Shown: positions 1 to 7,285 of the stretch, piece after piece
How the letters are laid out: each line of letters starts with the position of its first letter
How positions within the stretch are numbered: position 1 is the first letter of the stretch
Origin: Chitinophagales bacterium
Lineage (GTDB): Bacteria; Bacteroidota; Bacteroidia; Chitinophagales; JADIYW01
Assembly (NCBI GenBank): GCA_017984135.1
Contig: JAGNZZ010000001.1
Span: 29,856-72,151, forward strand
Direction: 5' to 3'
DNA: 42,296 nt
Translations under genes and position numbers: made by a program
Notes under the pieces: model-generated
What the model was told of the DNA's origin: nothing
What the model saw: only the letters and a program-made list of their open reading frames with translations
Databases searched by the model: none

Positions 1-11
1 TTTAATTTATT

Positions 12-431
12 TTAAGCATCTACACAGGCAGCACAAATACCTTCTATCAATAAATTGGCATTTGTCATTTTATATTTTTTTGGTAATGGCAATTTTGGAA
101 TTTCGATAGTATGTAAACATTCAATTTTTGAACATTTGGAACATTTAAAATGCACATGATTGTCATCATGCGCATGCACATTTTGTTCATGATGACACAA
201 AGCATATTTTGCAATGCCGGAATCATCTGGAATTTTATGTAGCAATCCATTTTCTTCAAACGATGTTAAGGTTCTATAAATCGTGACTCGATCAAATTTT
301 TTATTGAAATAGTCCACAATATCTGCATGAGAAAGCGCTGAATTTGATTTTTGAAAATAGAGTAATATATCCAACCTAATTTGAGTGATGCGTAAATGAT
401 GTTGTTTTAATGTGGTTTCTAACGGACTCAT
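12..431 (-). CDS. Fur-family metal-dependent repressor (Fur/Zur/PerR type)
   Basis: Winged-helix metalloregulator of the Fur superfamily, expected to bind DNA as a metal-loaded dimer. The N-terminal half has the family helix-turn-helix (around VTIYRTL). The C-terminal half is rich in His (HAHDDNHVH) and has two CxxC pairs (CSKC and CAAC), the structural zinc site of Fur/Zur/PerR proteins. An upstream start at 464 is possible, but the ATG at 429-431 (MSPLETTL) fits the family length and leaves the operator-like inverted repeat at 450-491 free. It is divergent from a MerC-like gene, so that gene is the likely target, with autoregulation. The metal (zinc, iron or peroxide sensing) cannot be read from sequence alone; the MerC partner makes a zinc or mercury link attractive. 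Confidence 0.88.
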   Translation of the reverse strand: MSPLETTLKQHHLRITQIRLDILLYFQKSNSALSHADIVDYFNKKFDRVTIYRTLTSFEENGLLHKIPDDSGIAKYALCHHEQNVHAHDDNHVHFKCSKCSKIECLHTIEIPKLPLPKKYKMTNANLLIEGICAACVDA

Positions 432-448
432 ATTTAAAAATAGTTTAA

Positions 449-492
449 TGCAATTTAGTTGCAAAAATTGGTATATTTGTAACTAAATTGCT
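449..492. promoter_or_regulatory. Fur-type double operator between fur-like gene and merC-like gene
   Basis: Left arm 450-465 (GCAATTTAGTTGCAAA) is the reverse complement of right arm 476-491 at 15 of 16 positions. Each arm also holds its own small dyad: TGCAA-N5-TTGCA at 449-463 and TGTAA-N5-TTGCT at 478-492. A TAnnTTTG promoter element (TATATTTG, 472-479) for the plus-strand gene is partly covered by the right dyad, so a bound repressor would block it. That the adjacent Fur-family protein binds here is inference from position and symmetry. Confidence 0.7.
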
Positions 493-495
493 ATT

Positions 496-906
496 ATGAA
501 CGAGCATAAAGATATACATAAACATAATCATTATTCAGAACAAATTACAGTTTTCTTATCAGTTTTATGTACCATTCATTGTGTGTTAACGCCTATTTTA
601 GTGATAGTATTGCCAACTGTTGGTAATTATTTTGAACAATACCATTGGGTAGAATATGTAATTATTGTGAGTGTATTTATTTTGGGAACTTCTTCCATTT
701 TACATGGATATAAAGAGCATCATCATTATAAAGCGCCAGCATTTATTTTCTTTTTTGGATTGATACTAATGGTATCTGCTTCTTTGTTGAAAATTGTTTT
801 TCAATTAAATCATACATCATCTCATTTTATTAGTGGTTTGGGTGGAATTTTAGCTGGAATTGGACAGCTCTACAACTTAAAGCTGATTAATTCTGCAAAA
901 AAATGA
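496..906 (+). CDS. MerC-domain membrane protein
   Basis: Small inner-membrane protein of 136 residues with about four hydrophobic segments. The family is named after the MerC mercury transporter. The first segment carries a Cys pair (C25 and C29 in LCTIHCV) that could bind a thiophilic metal, and the N-terminus is His-rich (HKDIHKHNHY). Bacteroidota often carry MerC-like proteins outside mercury operons, and there is no merA, merT or merP nearby, so mercury resistance should not be assumed. Its divergent neighbour is a Fur-family regulator with a strong operator between them, which suggests a metal-regulated uptake or efflux role. It ends 3 bp from the converging downstream gene. Confidence 0.8.
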   Translation: MNEHKDIHKHNHYSEQITVFLSVLCTIHCVLTPILVIVLPTVGNYFEQYHWVEYVIIVSVFILGTSSILHGYKEHHHYKAPAFIFFFGLILMVSASLLKIVFQLNHTSSHFISGLGGILAGIGQLYNLKLINSAKK

Positions 907-909
907 AAG

Positions 910-1833
910 TTATTCTTCATTTAAAATATCATCTAAATTGGGTTCTTCTTCTAAATTAAATAGTTCAAATAATTCTTTGAGTTGTTGCGCTTTTAGTTTA
1001 TTGCCTTTTTGGTCATAGCACGACATTTGATTGTACACCAACATTTTGATGATTTCTAAATTACTACATGGCGAATAATATTTCTTATGCGATTTTAATT
1101 TCATCTGTTCCAAATAATGCGTGATTTCACTTCTGGAAAAAGCAATTCCTTTATTTAAAGGATTGATATAAAACATCACATTTTTTTCTTGATTATTTTC
1201 CGCTAATTCATCTTCATTTAATTGTTTTTTGCTGTAAGCCATTATGAAGTGATACGGCAAATTAACTCCATAAATAGGCAACTCATTTTTTTGTGTTAAA
1301 ATGAGATACAAAATACTTAAGCTTAACGAATTGCCTTTTTTGGAGTCTATTAAATTATTAATATAGCCTAAATCAATATCGAGTTGTTGTGTTTGTTGCC
1401 CGTAAAATCCATGCAATTGAAAAAATACATGATTCACTACATGTGCTTCTTCTAAAGGCGATAATGCTGGATTTAATTCAATCCAAATGTTTTTAGCGAT
1501 GCTATTTACTTTTTGTGTAATCTTATATTCATCTAAATCGGGATACTGAAATTTGGCTACCAATAATGCACCTTCCAGTAAATCTTGTACTCCATTTTGA
1601 ATCCATTTTATCAATCTATCTTTTACATTTGAAAATTGAATTTTATTAATTACATCTTCCAAACGAGATTGAGTGATTTGATTATCGGTGGTTTCCCATG
1701 CCGATTCCAAAAGAGGAATGCCATCCAAACCTAATGAAAAAAGCTTATCGGTAACATGCACATACACTTCATCATCATTATCATCTAATAATGAAACGAG
1801 TGCTCTAAATTCTTTATCACTGACGTTTGACAT
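910..1833 (-). CDS. SirB1-like transglutaminase-fold protein
   Basis: About 307 residues. The centre resembles the SirB1/transglutaminase-like family: a predicted helical N-terminal half, then a stretch (IDLGYINNLIDSKKGNSLSL) followed by ILYLILTQKNELPIYGVNLPYHFIMAY, which matches the family pattern of a small-residue loop, a Leu-rich helix and a GVNLPxHF motif. The His in LPYHF is kept, but the Cys expected in a true transglutaminase triad is not obvious, so catalysis is doubtful. The longer reading starts at 1875, but the ATG at 1831-1833 (MSNVSDKEF) gives a more typical N-terminus. Function unknown; it converges on the MerC-like gene. Confidence 0.7.
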   Translation of the reverse strand: MSNVSDKEFRALVSLLDDNDDEVYVHVTDKLFSLGLDGIPLLESAWETTDNQITQSRLEDVINKIQFSNVKDRLIKWIQNGVQDLLEGALLVAKFQYPDLDEYKITQKVNSIAKNIWIELNPALSPLEEAHVVNHVFFQLHGFYGQQTQQLDIDLGYINNLIDSKKGNSLSLSILYLILTQKNELPIYGVNLPYHFIMAYSKKQLNEDELAENNQEKNVMFYINPLNKGIAFSRSEITHYLEQMKLKSHKKYYSPCSNLEIIKMLVYNQMSCYDQKGNKLKAQQLKELFELFNLEEEPNLDDILNEE

Positions 1834-1910
1834 ATATTCTGTATGCAATATAAAAGTAAATTTTAAAAATGACAATTATTTTTACATCGAATGAAGAAAG
1901 CGTTTACAGT

Positions 1911-1958
1911 TGGTACGCAATGTATATTGTTAAGGCTGAACATCAACAACAGCGATTG
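1911..1958. repeat. Direct repeat copy A, downstream of parE toxin
   Basis: This 48-bp segment matches 2670-2715 at about 37 of 46 aligned positions, in the same orientation, with a 2-bp gap. Shared blocks include TGGTACG, ATGTA, ATTG, GCTGA, TCAACAA and GATTG. Together the two copies bracket the ParDE pair. Confidence 0.65.
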
Positions 1959-1995
1959 GGCACAACTTAGTTAAACATAAATCAAGCGTAAGATA

Positions 1996-2295
1996 TTAGT
2001 CATTCAATCTGTTTTCTATGTCCATTTGTTGATGCAGCACTCTAATGATTTCGATTGTATTTTCTTTTTTATTGATTTTGTAGAAAATAAAATGTGATTT
2101 CACTTTTGAACGTAAATAATCTTTCCTTATGTGACTGCAATCTTTTCCGACTTCCGGGTTTTGTGCTAAATTTTCAATTTCATCGAGTATAAGGTTATAA
2201 TATCTGTCAGCTTGTGCTGTTGACCAATTCTCAAAGGTATAAAGCCAAATATTTTCGATATCATTTTGAGCTTCATTACTTATTTTGTACATCAT
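1996..2295 (-). CDS. ParE/RelE-superfamily toxin
   Basis: 99-residue toxin of a type II toxin-antitoxin pair. The protein begins with the pattern of ParE/RelE folds (YKISNEAQNDIENIWLYT), has a central helix with QADRYYNLI, a conserved LRSKVKSHFIFY strand and a terminal IEIIRVLHQQMD, all typical of ParE-like toxins. ParE members poison DNA gyrase while RelE members cleave mRNA; the sequence looks closer to ParE. Its ATG overlaps the antitoxin stop by 4 bases (ATGA), showing translational coupling. Two related repeats bracket the module, suggesting it was acquired as a unit. Confidence 0.9.
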   Translation of the reverse strand: MMYKISNEAQNDIENIWLYTFENWSTAQADRYYNLILDEIENLAQNPEVGKDCSHIRKDYLRSKVKSHFIFYKINKKENTIEIIRVLHQQMDIENRLND

Positions 2296-2543
2296 CGTTT
2301 TTTGATATTCTTTTGATGAAGTGTTTTTAACAAACTATCTCTATTGAAGTTTTTTACAAAGCCTGATTTTTCTCCTTTTTTCAATTCTTTTATAAGTTCA
2401 GCTTTTTTAGTTTCTTCGTATTCAAACATTCTTAATGCAGCTCTAACAACTTCACTTGCAGAAGTAAATTTTCCGGATTGAACTTGTTGATTTATAAAAG
2501 TATCGAAATGATCTCCTAACAAAATTGAAGTATTTTTTGCCAT
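2292..2543 (-). CDS. ParD-like ribbon-helix-helix antitoxin
   Basis: 83-residue antitoxin. The N-terminus (NTSILLGDHFDTFINQQV, then SGKFTSASEVVRAALRMFE) is the ribbon-helix-helix DNA-binding fold of ParD/CopG antitoxins, and the Lys/Glu-rich C-terminal half is the usual toxin-binding tail. It lies directly upstream of the toxin gene and overlaps it. It probably represses its own operon through the inverted repeat at 2560-2586, between the -33 and -7 promoter elements. Confidence 0.9.
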   Translation of the reverse strand: MAKNTSILLGDHFDTFINQQVQSGKFTSASEVVRAALRMFEYEETKKAELIKELKKGEKSGFVKNFNRDSLLKTLHQKNIKKR

Positions 2544-2559
2544 AATTTTAATCTTACAT

Positions 2560-2590
2560 CAAATATACCAAATCTTGGTATGTTTGACAA
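2560..2590 (-). promoter_or_regulatory. parDE promoter with embedded ParD operator
   Basis: Read on the minus strand there is a TTG (2588-2590), exactly 20 bases, then TATATTTG (2560-2567), which fits the Bacteroidota pattern TTG-N19-21-TAnnTTTG. Overlapping it is an inverted repeat: ATACCAA at 2565-2571 and TTGGTAT at 2575-2581 around ATC, with outer arms CAAA (2560-2563) and TTTG (2583-2586). The dyad is where an autoregulating antitoxin would sit. Promoter and dyad are visible; binding is inferred. Confidence 0.72.
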
Positions 2591-2842
2591 TTTTACCATG
2601 TTAATTATTTGAAGAGGGAAACGAGATTTATGCAGCAACATCCATAACTGCTTATCTTACTATTGTTGCTGGTACGTTATGTACATTGCTAATGCTGAGT
2701 CAACAATGGTGATTGAAAGATGTAGTTGCTCAAATCGAGCTTCATCAATACGTCTCGCCTTAGGCTAGAGAGCTATTTAATCTTTTATAAGCCATTTACT
2801 TTCAACAAAAATACAAGTACAAACTTGAGTAAAAAATGAAAT
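2591..2842. other. Intergenic region between parDE promoter and topA 3' end
   Basis: No convincing gene. It holds repeat copy B, a hexamer inverted repeat (GCAACA near 2635, TGTTGC near 2664) and a GC-richer near-palindrome around CCTTAGG at about 2752-2775 that could form a hairpin. No T-run follows that hairpin on either strand, so I do not call it a terminator. Confidence 0.5.
2670..2715. repeat. Direct repeat copy B, upstream of parD antitoxin
   Basis: Partner of the repeat at 1911-1958, same orientation. It lies about 80 bp beyond the parDE promoter. This copy contains the short palindrome ATGTACAT, which is decayed in copy A. Together they look like cassette ends or the product of a recombination that delivered the toxin-antitoxin module. 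Confidence 0.65.
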
Positions 2843-5371
2843 TTATTTCTTTTTAGTAGCAGCTTTTTTTGCCGGTGCTTTTTTAGTAGCAGCTTTCTTT
2901 TCTTTTTTGGTAAATGCATTTGGCACTTGTGCTTCTATCATCTTTTTTATTTCATCCAAGCTCAGTAAGGCTGCTTCTTCTGAGGTGTATTTTTTACCGG
3001 TAAGTTTCAACATTTTTTTGTTGAATTTTATATATGGACCCCAACGTCCATTTTCTACAGTAATTTTCTCTTCCGGAAATTGTAATATAAATCGGTTGGC
3101 TTCTTTTTCAATTTTTTTCTCAATTAATTCACCACATTCTTTGGCATTAATCGTATCAAAATTATAGGCACGAGGAATATTAATAAACATGCCATCCCAT
3201 TTGATAAATGGTCCAAATCTGCCTTTGCCTTTTGTTACCGGCTTGCCATCATACATAGCAATGGGCGCATCATCTTCTTGCTTCGATTTAATAATTTCAA
3301 TAGCTCGTTCTAAACTTACATCTGTAGGTTCTTCGCCTTTTGGCAAGGAAATAAATTGTTCTCCAAATTTTACATACGGACCGAAACGTCCATTATTTAC
3401 AGATACTTCCATGCCTTCAAATTCACCAAGCGTTAAAGGTAATTTGAATAATTCCATGGCTTCTTCAAACACAATAGTTTCTAAACTTTGGGTAGATTTT
3501 AATTTAGCATATCTTGGTTTTTCTTCATCATCAGCCGTACCTATTTGTATCATTGGACCATATCGACCTAATTTGGCAACAACTGTTTTTCCTGTTTCTT
3601 CATCTATACCTAAAACTCGTTCGCCGGTTACAAAATCGGTATTTTCCGAAGCTTCTATTTCTTTATGAAATGGGTCATAAAATTGTTTTAATATTTTCGA
3701 CCAATTTTTGTTGCCTTCCGCAATTTCATCAAAATCTTTTTCCATTTCTGCCGTGAACGAATAATCCATCACTCGAGAAAAATTATCCAACAGATAATCG
3801 GTTACTAGACTGCCAATATCGGTCGGAATTAATTTGCCTTTTACCGAGCCTGTATTTTCAGATAAGGTTTCTTTTTTTATCTCATTTTTATCGCTTAATT
3901 CTAAACGTTGATAGGCACGTGGCTTGCCGTCAGCTTCGCCTTTCATCACATATTCTCTGTTTATGATGGTTGAAATGGTTGGTGCATACGTGGATGGTCG
4001 GCCAATTCCCAATTCTTCCAGTTTTTTAATCAAACTTGCTTCTGTGTATCTTGCAGGTGCTTGCGTAAATCGTTGTCTGGCTTCAATATTTTTAAAATCT
4101 AATGTTTGTCCAATGGTTAATGTTGGCAACATGCCACTTTCTTCTGTTTCTTCATCGTCCGTTCCTTCTAAATAAACTTTTAAAAAACCTTCAAATTTTA
4201 ATACTTCACCTTCAGCTATGAATTTTTCTTTACGAGTTGAAATATCAATTTTGGCAGTCGTTTTCTCCAATCTGGCATTGCTCATTTGCGAAGCAATGGT
4301 TCGTTTCCAAATTAAATTGTATAATCGTTCTTCATCTCTATTGATGCCTTCATTCGTATTTTCAATGTAAGTAGGACGAATGGCTTCGTGCGCCTCTTGT
4401 GCATTTGAATTTTTTGAGGAATATTGCTTTCTATTAGAAAAATCTTTTCCAAATTCTTTATTAATATAAGCTTGAATGCTGTTTAATGCCAAATCGGATA
4501 AACTGGGTGAATCGGTTCTCATATAGGTTATCTTTCCACTTTCATATAGCTTTTGAGCAACAGTCATGGTGCGAGAAACTGAAAATCCTAATTTCCGAGA
4601 GGCCTCTTGTTGTAAGGTGGATGTGGTAAAAGGTGCAGCCGGACTTTTTTGAGTAGGTTTTACTTGTACATCTTCTACTTTAAAAATGGCATTTTTTACA
4701 TCAGCTAAAAATTTTTCTGCTGTTTTTTCGTCTTTCAGCTTGTCGGATAATTCTGCTTTAAATATTTTTTTATCAGAAATAAAATAAGCGACTACTTTAT
4801 AAAAACTTTCTGAATTAAAACCATTGATTTCACGTTCTCGTTCTACTACCAATCGAACAGCTACCGATTGAACACGACCAGCAGACAAGGTTCTTCGACC
4901 TAATTTTTTCCATAAAACGGGCGATAATTCAAAGCCAACCACTCGATCTAAGATACGACGAGCTTGTTGCGCATAAAATAAATTATGATCTAATGTTCTT
5001 GGGTTGGCAACTGCTTTTTTGATAGCAGGTGCTGTAATTTCGTTAAATACTATTCGTTTCGTATTGAATTTATCGAGTCCTAAAACTTCTATTAAATGCC
5101 ATGAAATAGCTTCTCCTTCGCGGTCCTCATCCGTTGCCAACCATACTTCGCTGTTTTTGGCTAATTTTTGAAGTTCTTTTACAACTTGTTGTTTATCATC
5201 AGAAATGATATATGTAGGCTCAAAATTATTTTGAATATTTATGCCCATTTCTTTTTTAGCCAAATCGCGAATATGACCATAACAAGATTTGACCATAAAA
5301 TCTTTTCCTAAAATTTTTTCAATTGTTTTTGCCTTCGCAGGCGACTCCACTATCAATAAATTTTTTGCCAT
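2843..5371 (-). CDS. topA: DNA topoisomerase I (type IA)
   Basis: 842 residues, the usual size for the Bacteroidota enzyme. It relaxes negative supercoils by cutting one strand through a tyrosine link. The TOPRIM domain opens the protein (NLLIVESPAKAKTIEKILG) with the acidic motif DEDREGE at residues 81-87. The catalytic Tyr is Y283 in GKITYMRTDS. Further marks are RRILDRVVGFELSP, GRPSTYAPTIS and GRVQSVAVRLV. The C-terminal third has several repeats of the form GRFGPYVKFG or GRYGPMIQIG in place of the Cys4 zinc fingers of E. coli TopA, then a Lys/Ala-rich tail (ATKKAPAKKAATKKK) that probably contacts DNA. Long open frames on the opposite strand here are shadows. Confidence 0.98.
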   Translation of the reverse strand: MAKNLLIVESPAKAKTIEKILGKDFMVKSCYGHIRDLAKKEMGINIQNNFEPTYIISDDKQQVVKELQKLAKNSEVWLATDEDREGEAISWHLIEVLGLDKFNTKRIVFNEITAPAIKKAVANPRTLDHNLFYAQQARRILDRVVGFELSPVLWKKLGRRTLSAGRVQSVAVRLVVEREREINGFNSESFYKVVAYFISDKKIFKAELSDKLKDEKTAEKFLADVKNAIFKVEDVQVKPTQKSPAAPFTTSTLQQEASRKLGFSVSRTMTVAQKLYESGKITYMRTDSPSLSDLALNSIQAYINKEFGKDFSNRKQYSSKNSNAQEAHEAIRPTYIENTNEGINRDEERLYNLIWKRTIASQMSNARLEKTTAKIDISTRKEKFIAEGEVLKFEGFLKVYLEGTDDEETEESGMLPTLTIGQTLDFKNIEARQRFTQAPARYTEASLIKKLEELGIGRPSTYAPTISTIINREYVMKGEADGKPRAYQRLELSDKNEIKKETLSENTGSVKGKLIPTDIGSLVTDYLLDNFSRVMDYSFTAEMEKDFDEIAEGNKNWSKILKQFYDPFHKEIEASENTDFVTGERVLGIDEETGKTVVAKLGRYGPMIQIGTADDEEKPRYAKLKSTQSLETIVFEEAMELFKLPLTLGEFEGMEVSVNNGRFGPYVKFGEQFISLPKGEEPTDVSLERAIEIIKSKQEDDAPIAMYDGKPVTKGKGRFGPFIKWDGMFINIPRAYNFDTINAKECGELIEKKIEKEANRFILQFPEEKITVENGRWGPYIKFNKKMLKLTGKKYTSEEAALLSLDEIKKMIEAQVPNAFTKKEKKAATKKAPAKKAATKKK

Positions 5372-5552
5372 ACTATATATAAGTATTTAGGTAAGTAATA
5401 AATAGTTTCTTCAGTTGTTTAAACGTCTAAACCCATCGAAATTCAGATTCTTTGGATATATAAAACTACTTCTACAGCTTTTGAATCGCAAATAAAACTA
5501 AATTTTCCATTTTGTTCACTATAAAAATCAAATTCTTTTACAGCATTATACT

Positions 5553-5560
5553 TATTTTTG
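5553..5560 (+). promoter_or_regulatory. Probable -7 element for purB (TATTTTTG)
   Basis: Matches TAnnTTTG and lies 15 bases before the ATG at 5575. No TTG is seen at the expected -33 distance. Its position argues for translation from 5575 rather than from the upstream in-frame start at 5512. Confidence 0.4.
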
Positions 5561-5574
5561 TGGAAATTATACTC

Positions 5575-6909
5575 ATGAACAGTTTACTTGCTATTTCTCC
5601 TATTGATGGAAGATACCGCTCAAAAGTGGAGAAACTTGCTGATTTTTTCTCAGAGTTTGCACTCATAAAATATAGAATTAAAGTGGAAGTAGAATACTTT
5701 ATCGAACTTTCAAAAATTATTCCTGAAATTGGTGAACTATCTGATTTGCAAATCATTGAGTTGAGAAAGTTGTATGAAAACTTTACAATAGAAAATGCAG
5801 AACGAGTAAAAGAAATTGAAAAAACAACCAACCACGATGTGAAAGCGGTGGAATATTTTATCAAAGAAAATATTACAAATGAAGAATTAAAACACAAATC
5901 TGAATTTATTCATTTTGGATTAACGTCTCAAGATATTAACAATACCGCAATTCCATGGTCGCTAAAAGATTTCTTTTCAAGCGTTTTCGAAAATAAATTA
6001 TTGGATTTAATTCAAGCTTTACAACATAAAGTTCAAGAATATTCATCCATTTCTATGTTGGCAAAAACACATGGTCAACCGGCTTCGCCAACACGCTTAG
6101 GTAAAGAATTTCAAGTATTTGTAGAACGTTTAGAGTATCAATTTACTTATTTTAATCACATTCCATATTCTGCCAAATTTGGTGGTGCTACCGGAAATTT
6201 TAATGCTCATTTTGTGGCTTATCCTTCTATAAATTGGAAGCATTTCGGCAATCATTTTGTGAATGATGTTTTGGGTTTAAGTCGTTCTCAAACGACTACA
6301 CAGATTGAACATTACGATAATTTGGCTGCATTATTCCATAACTATATACGCATCAATACTATTTTAATAGATGTTTGTAGAGATATTTGGACGTATGTGT
6401 CGATGGATTATTTTAAACAAAAAATAAAAGCTGGTGAAATTGGGAGCAGTGCTATGCCACATAAAGTAAATCCTATTGATTTTGAAAATGCAGAAGGTAA
6501 TTTAGGAATTGCCAATGCTGTGTTCAATCACTTAGCAGAAAAATTACCGATTAGTCGTTTGCAACGTGATTTGACGGATTCTACTGTGTTGCGAAATATT
6601 GGTGTTCCTATGGCACATACAATCATTGCTTTTGATTCTATCTTAAAAGGATTGGATAAATTATTGGTGAATGAACAAAAAATTCATCAAGATTTGGAAG
6701 ATAATTGGATAGTGGTGGCTGAGGCCATTCAAACAGTTTTACGAAGAGAAGGATTTGATAAACCGTATGAAGCATTGAAAAATTTAACCAGAACAAATTT
6801 GAAAATTGGAGAACATGAAATTCATCAATTTATTGATGAATTAGATATAAAAAATGAAATTAAATTGGAATTAAAAAAGATTACGCCTTTTAATTTTACA
6901 GGTATTTAA
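5575..6909 (+). CDS. purB: Adenylosuccinate lyase
   Basis: Fumarase/aspartase-superfamily enzyme that removes fumarate from SAICAR and from adenylosuccinate, two steps of purine synthesis. The family signature is present as GSSAMPHKVNPIDFENAEG. Other marks are the N-terminal LLAISPIDGRYRSKV, TSQDINNTA, and AKTHGQPASPTRLGKE with the catalytic-type His. The open frame starts at 5512, but MNSLLAISPIDG at 5575 is the conserved start and gives about 444 residues, near the size of the E. coli-type enzyme. It is divergent from topA and followed after 30 bp by an ArsC-family gene in the same direction. Confidence 0.97.
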   Translation: MNSLLAISPIDGRYRSKVEKLADFFSEFALIKYRIKVEVEYFIELSKIIPEIGELSDLQIIELRKLYENFTIENAERVKEIEKTTNHDVKAVEYFIKENITNEELKHKSEFIHFGLTSQDINNTAIPWSLKDFFSSVFENKLLDLIQALQHKVQEYSSISMLAKTHGQPASPTRLGKEFQVFVERLEYQFTYFNHIPYSAKFGGATGNFNAHFVAYPSINWKHFGNHFVNDVLGLSRSQTTTQIEHYDNLAALFHNYIRINTILIDVCRDIWTYVSMDYFKQKIKAGEIGSSAMPHKVNPIDFENAEGNLGIANAVFNHLAEKLPISRLQRDLTDSTVLRNIGVPMAHTIIAFDSILKGLDKLLVNEQKIHQDLEDNWIVVAEAIQTVLRREGFDKPYEALKNLTRTNLKIGEHEIHQFIDELDIKNEIKLELKKITPFNFTGI

Positions 6910-6939
6910 GCTTGTTTTTTTATTAATAAAATAAATACG

Positions 6940-7281
6940 ATGATTACTATTTATCACAACAACAGATGCGGAAAAAGTAGAGGCGCACTTTGTATATTGG
7001 AAGCGCAAAATAAACCATTCAAAACCGTTGAATATTTAAAAGAGACGCCAAGTATATCGGAGCTAAAATCTATATTAAAGAAATTAAAATTAAAACCACA
7101 TGAACTTATTCGTACCAAAGAACAAGTTTATATTGATAATTTTAAAGGAAAAATTTTTTCAGAGGAAGAATGGTTACAAATTTTACAGGATAATCCCATT
7201 TTAATTGAACGACCAATTGTGATAAATGGCGATAAAGCAGTCATTGCTCGTCCGCCTGAAAAAGTGTTAGAAATTTTATAA
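6940..7281 (+). CDS. ArsC-family thioredoxin-fold protein (arsenate reductase-like)
   Basis: 113 residues. The N-terminus (ITIYHNNRCGKSRGAL) carries the single catalytic-type Cys10 followed by basic residues, as in glutaredoxin-dependent ArsC; the later RTKEQVYID and the RPIVINGDKAVIARPPE ending also fit. Members of this family include true arsenate reductases and proteins of unknown substrate (YffB/YfgD group). There is no arsenite pump or ArsR nearby, so an arsenate role is uncertain. Probably co-transcribed with purB. It converges on the next gene with only 4 bp between the stops. Confidence 0.88.
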   Translation: MITIYHNNRCGKSRGALCILEAQNKPFKTVEYLKETPSISELKSILKKLKLKPHELIRTKEQVYIDNFKGKIFSEEEWLQILQDNPILIERPIVINGDKAVIARPPEKVLEIL

Positions 7282-7285
7282 ATCC

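Noticed and set aside
2750-2776. Hairpin around CCTTAGG as topA terminator
   Set aside because: The stem is interrupted and no T-run follows on the minus strand.
2907-4175. Long open frames on the plus strand opposite topA
   Set aside because: They are antisense shadows of a conserved topoisomerase; the products look like no protein family.
5512-5574. N-terminal extension of purB
   Set aside because: Hydrophobic stretch lies before the conserved MNSLLAISPIDG start and contains a likely -7 promoter element.
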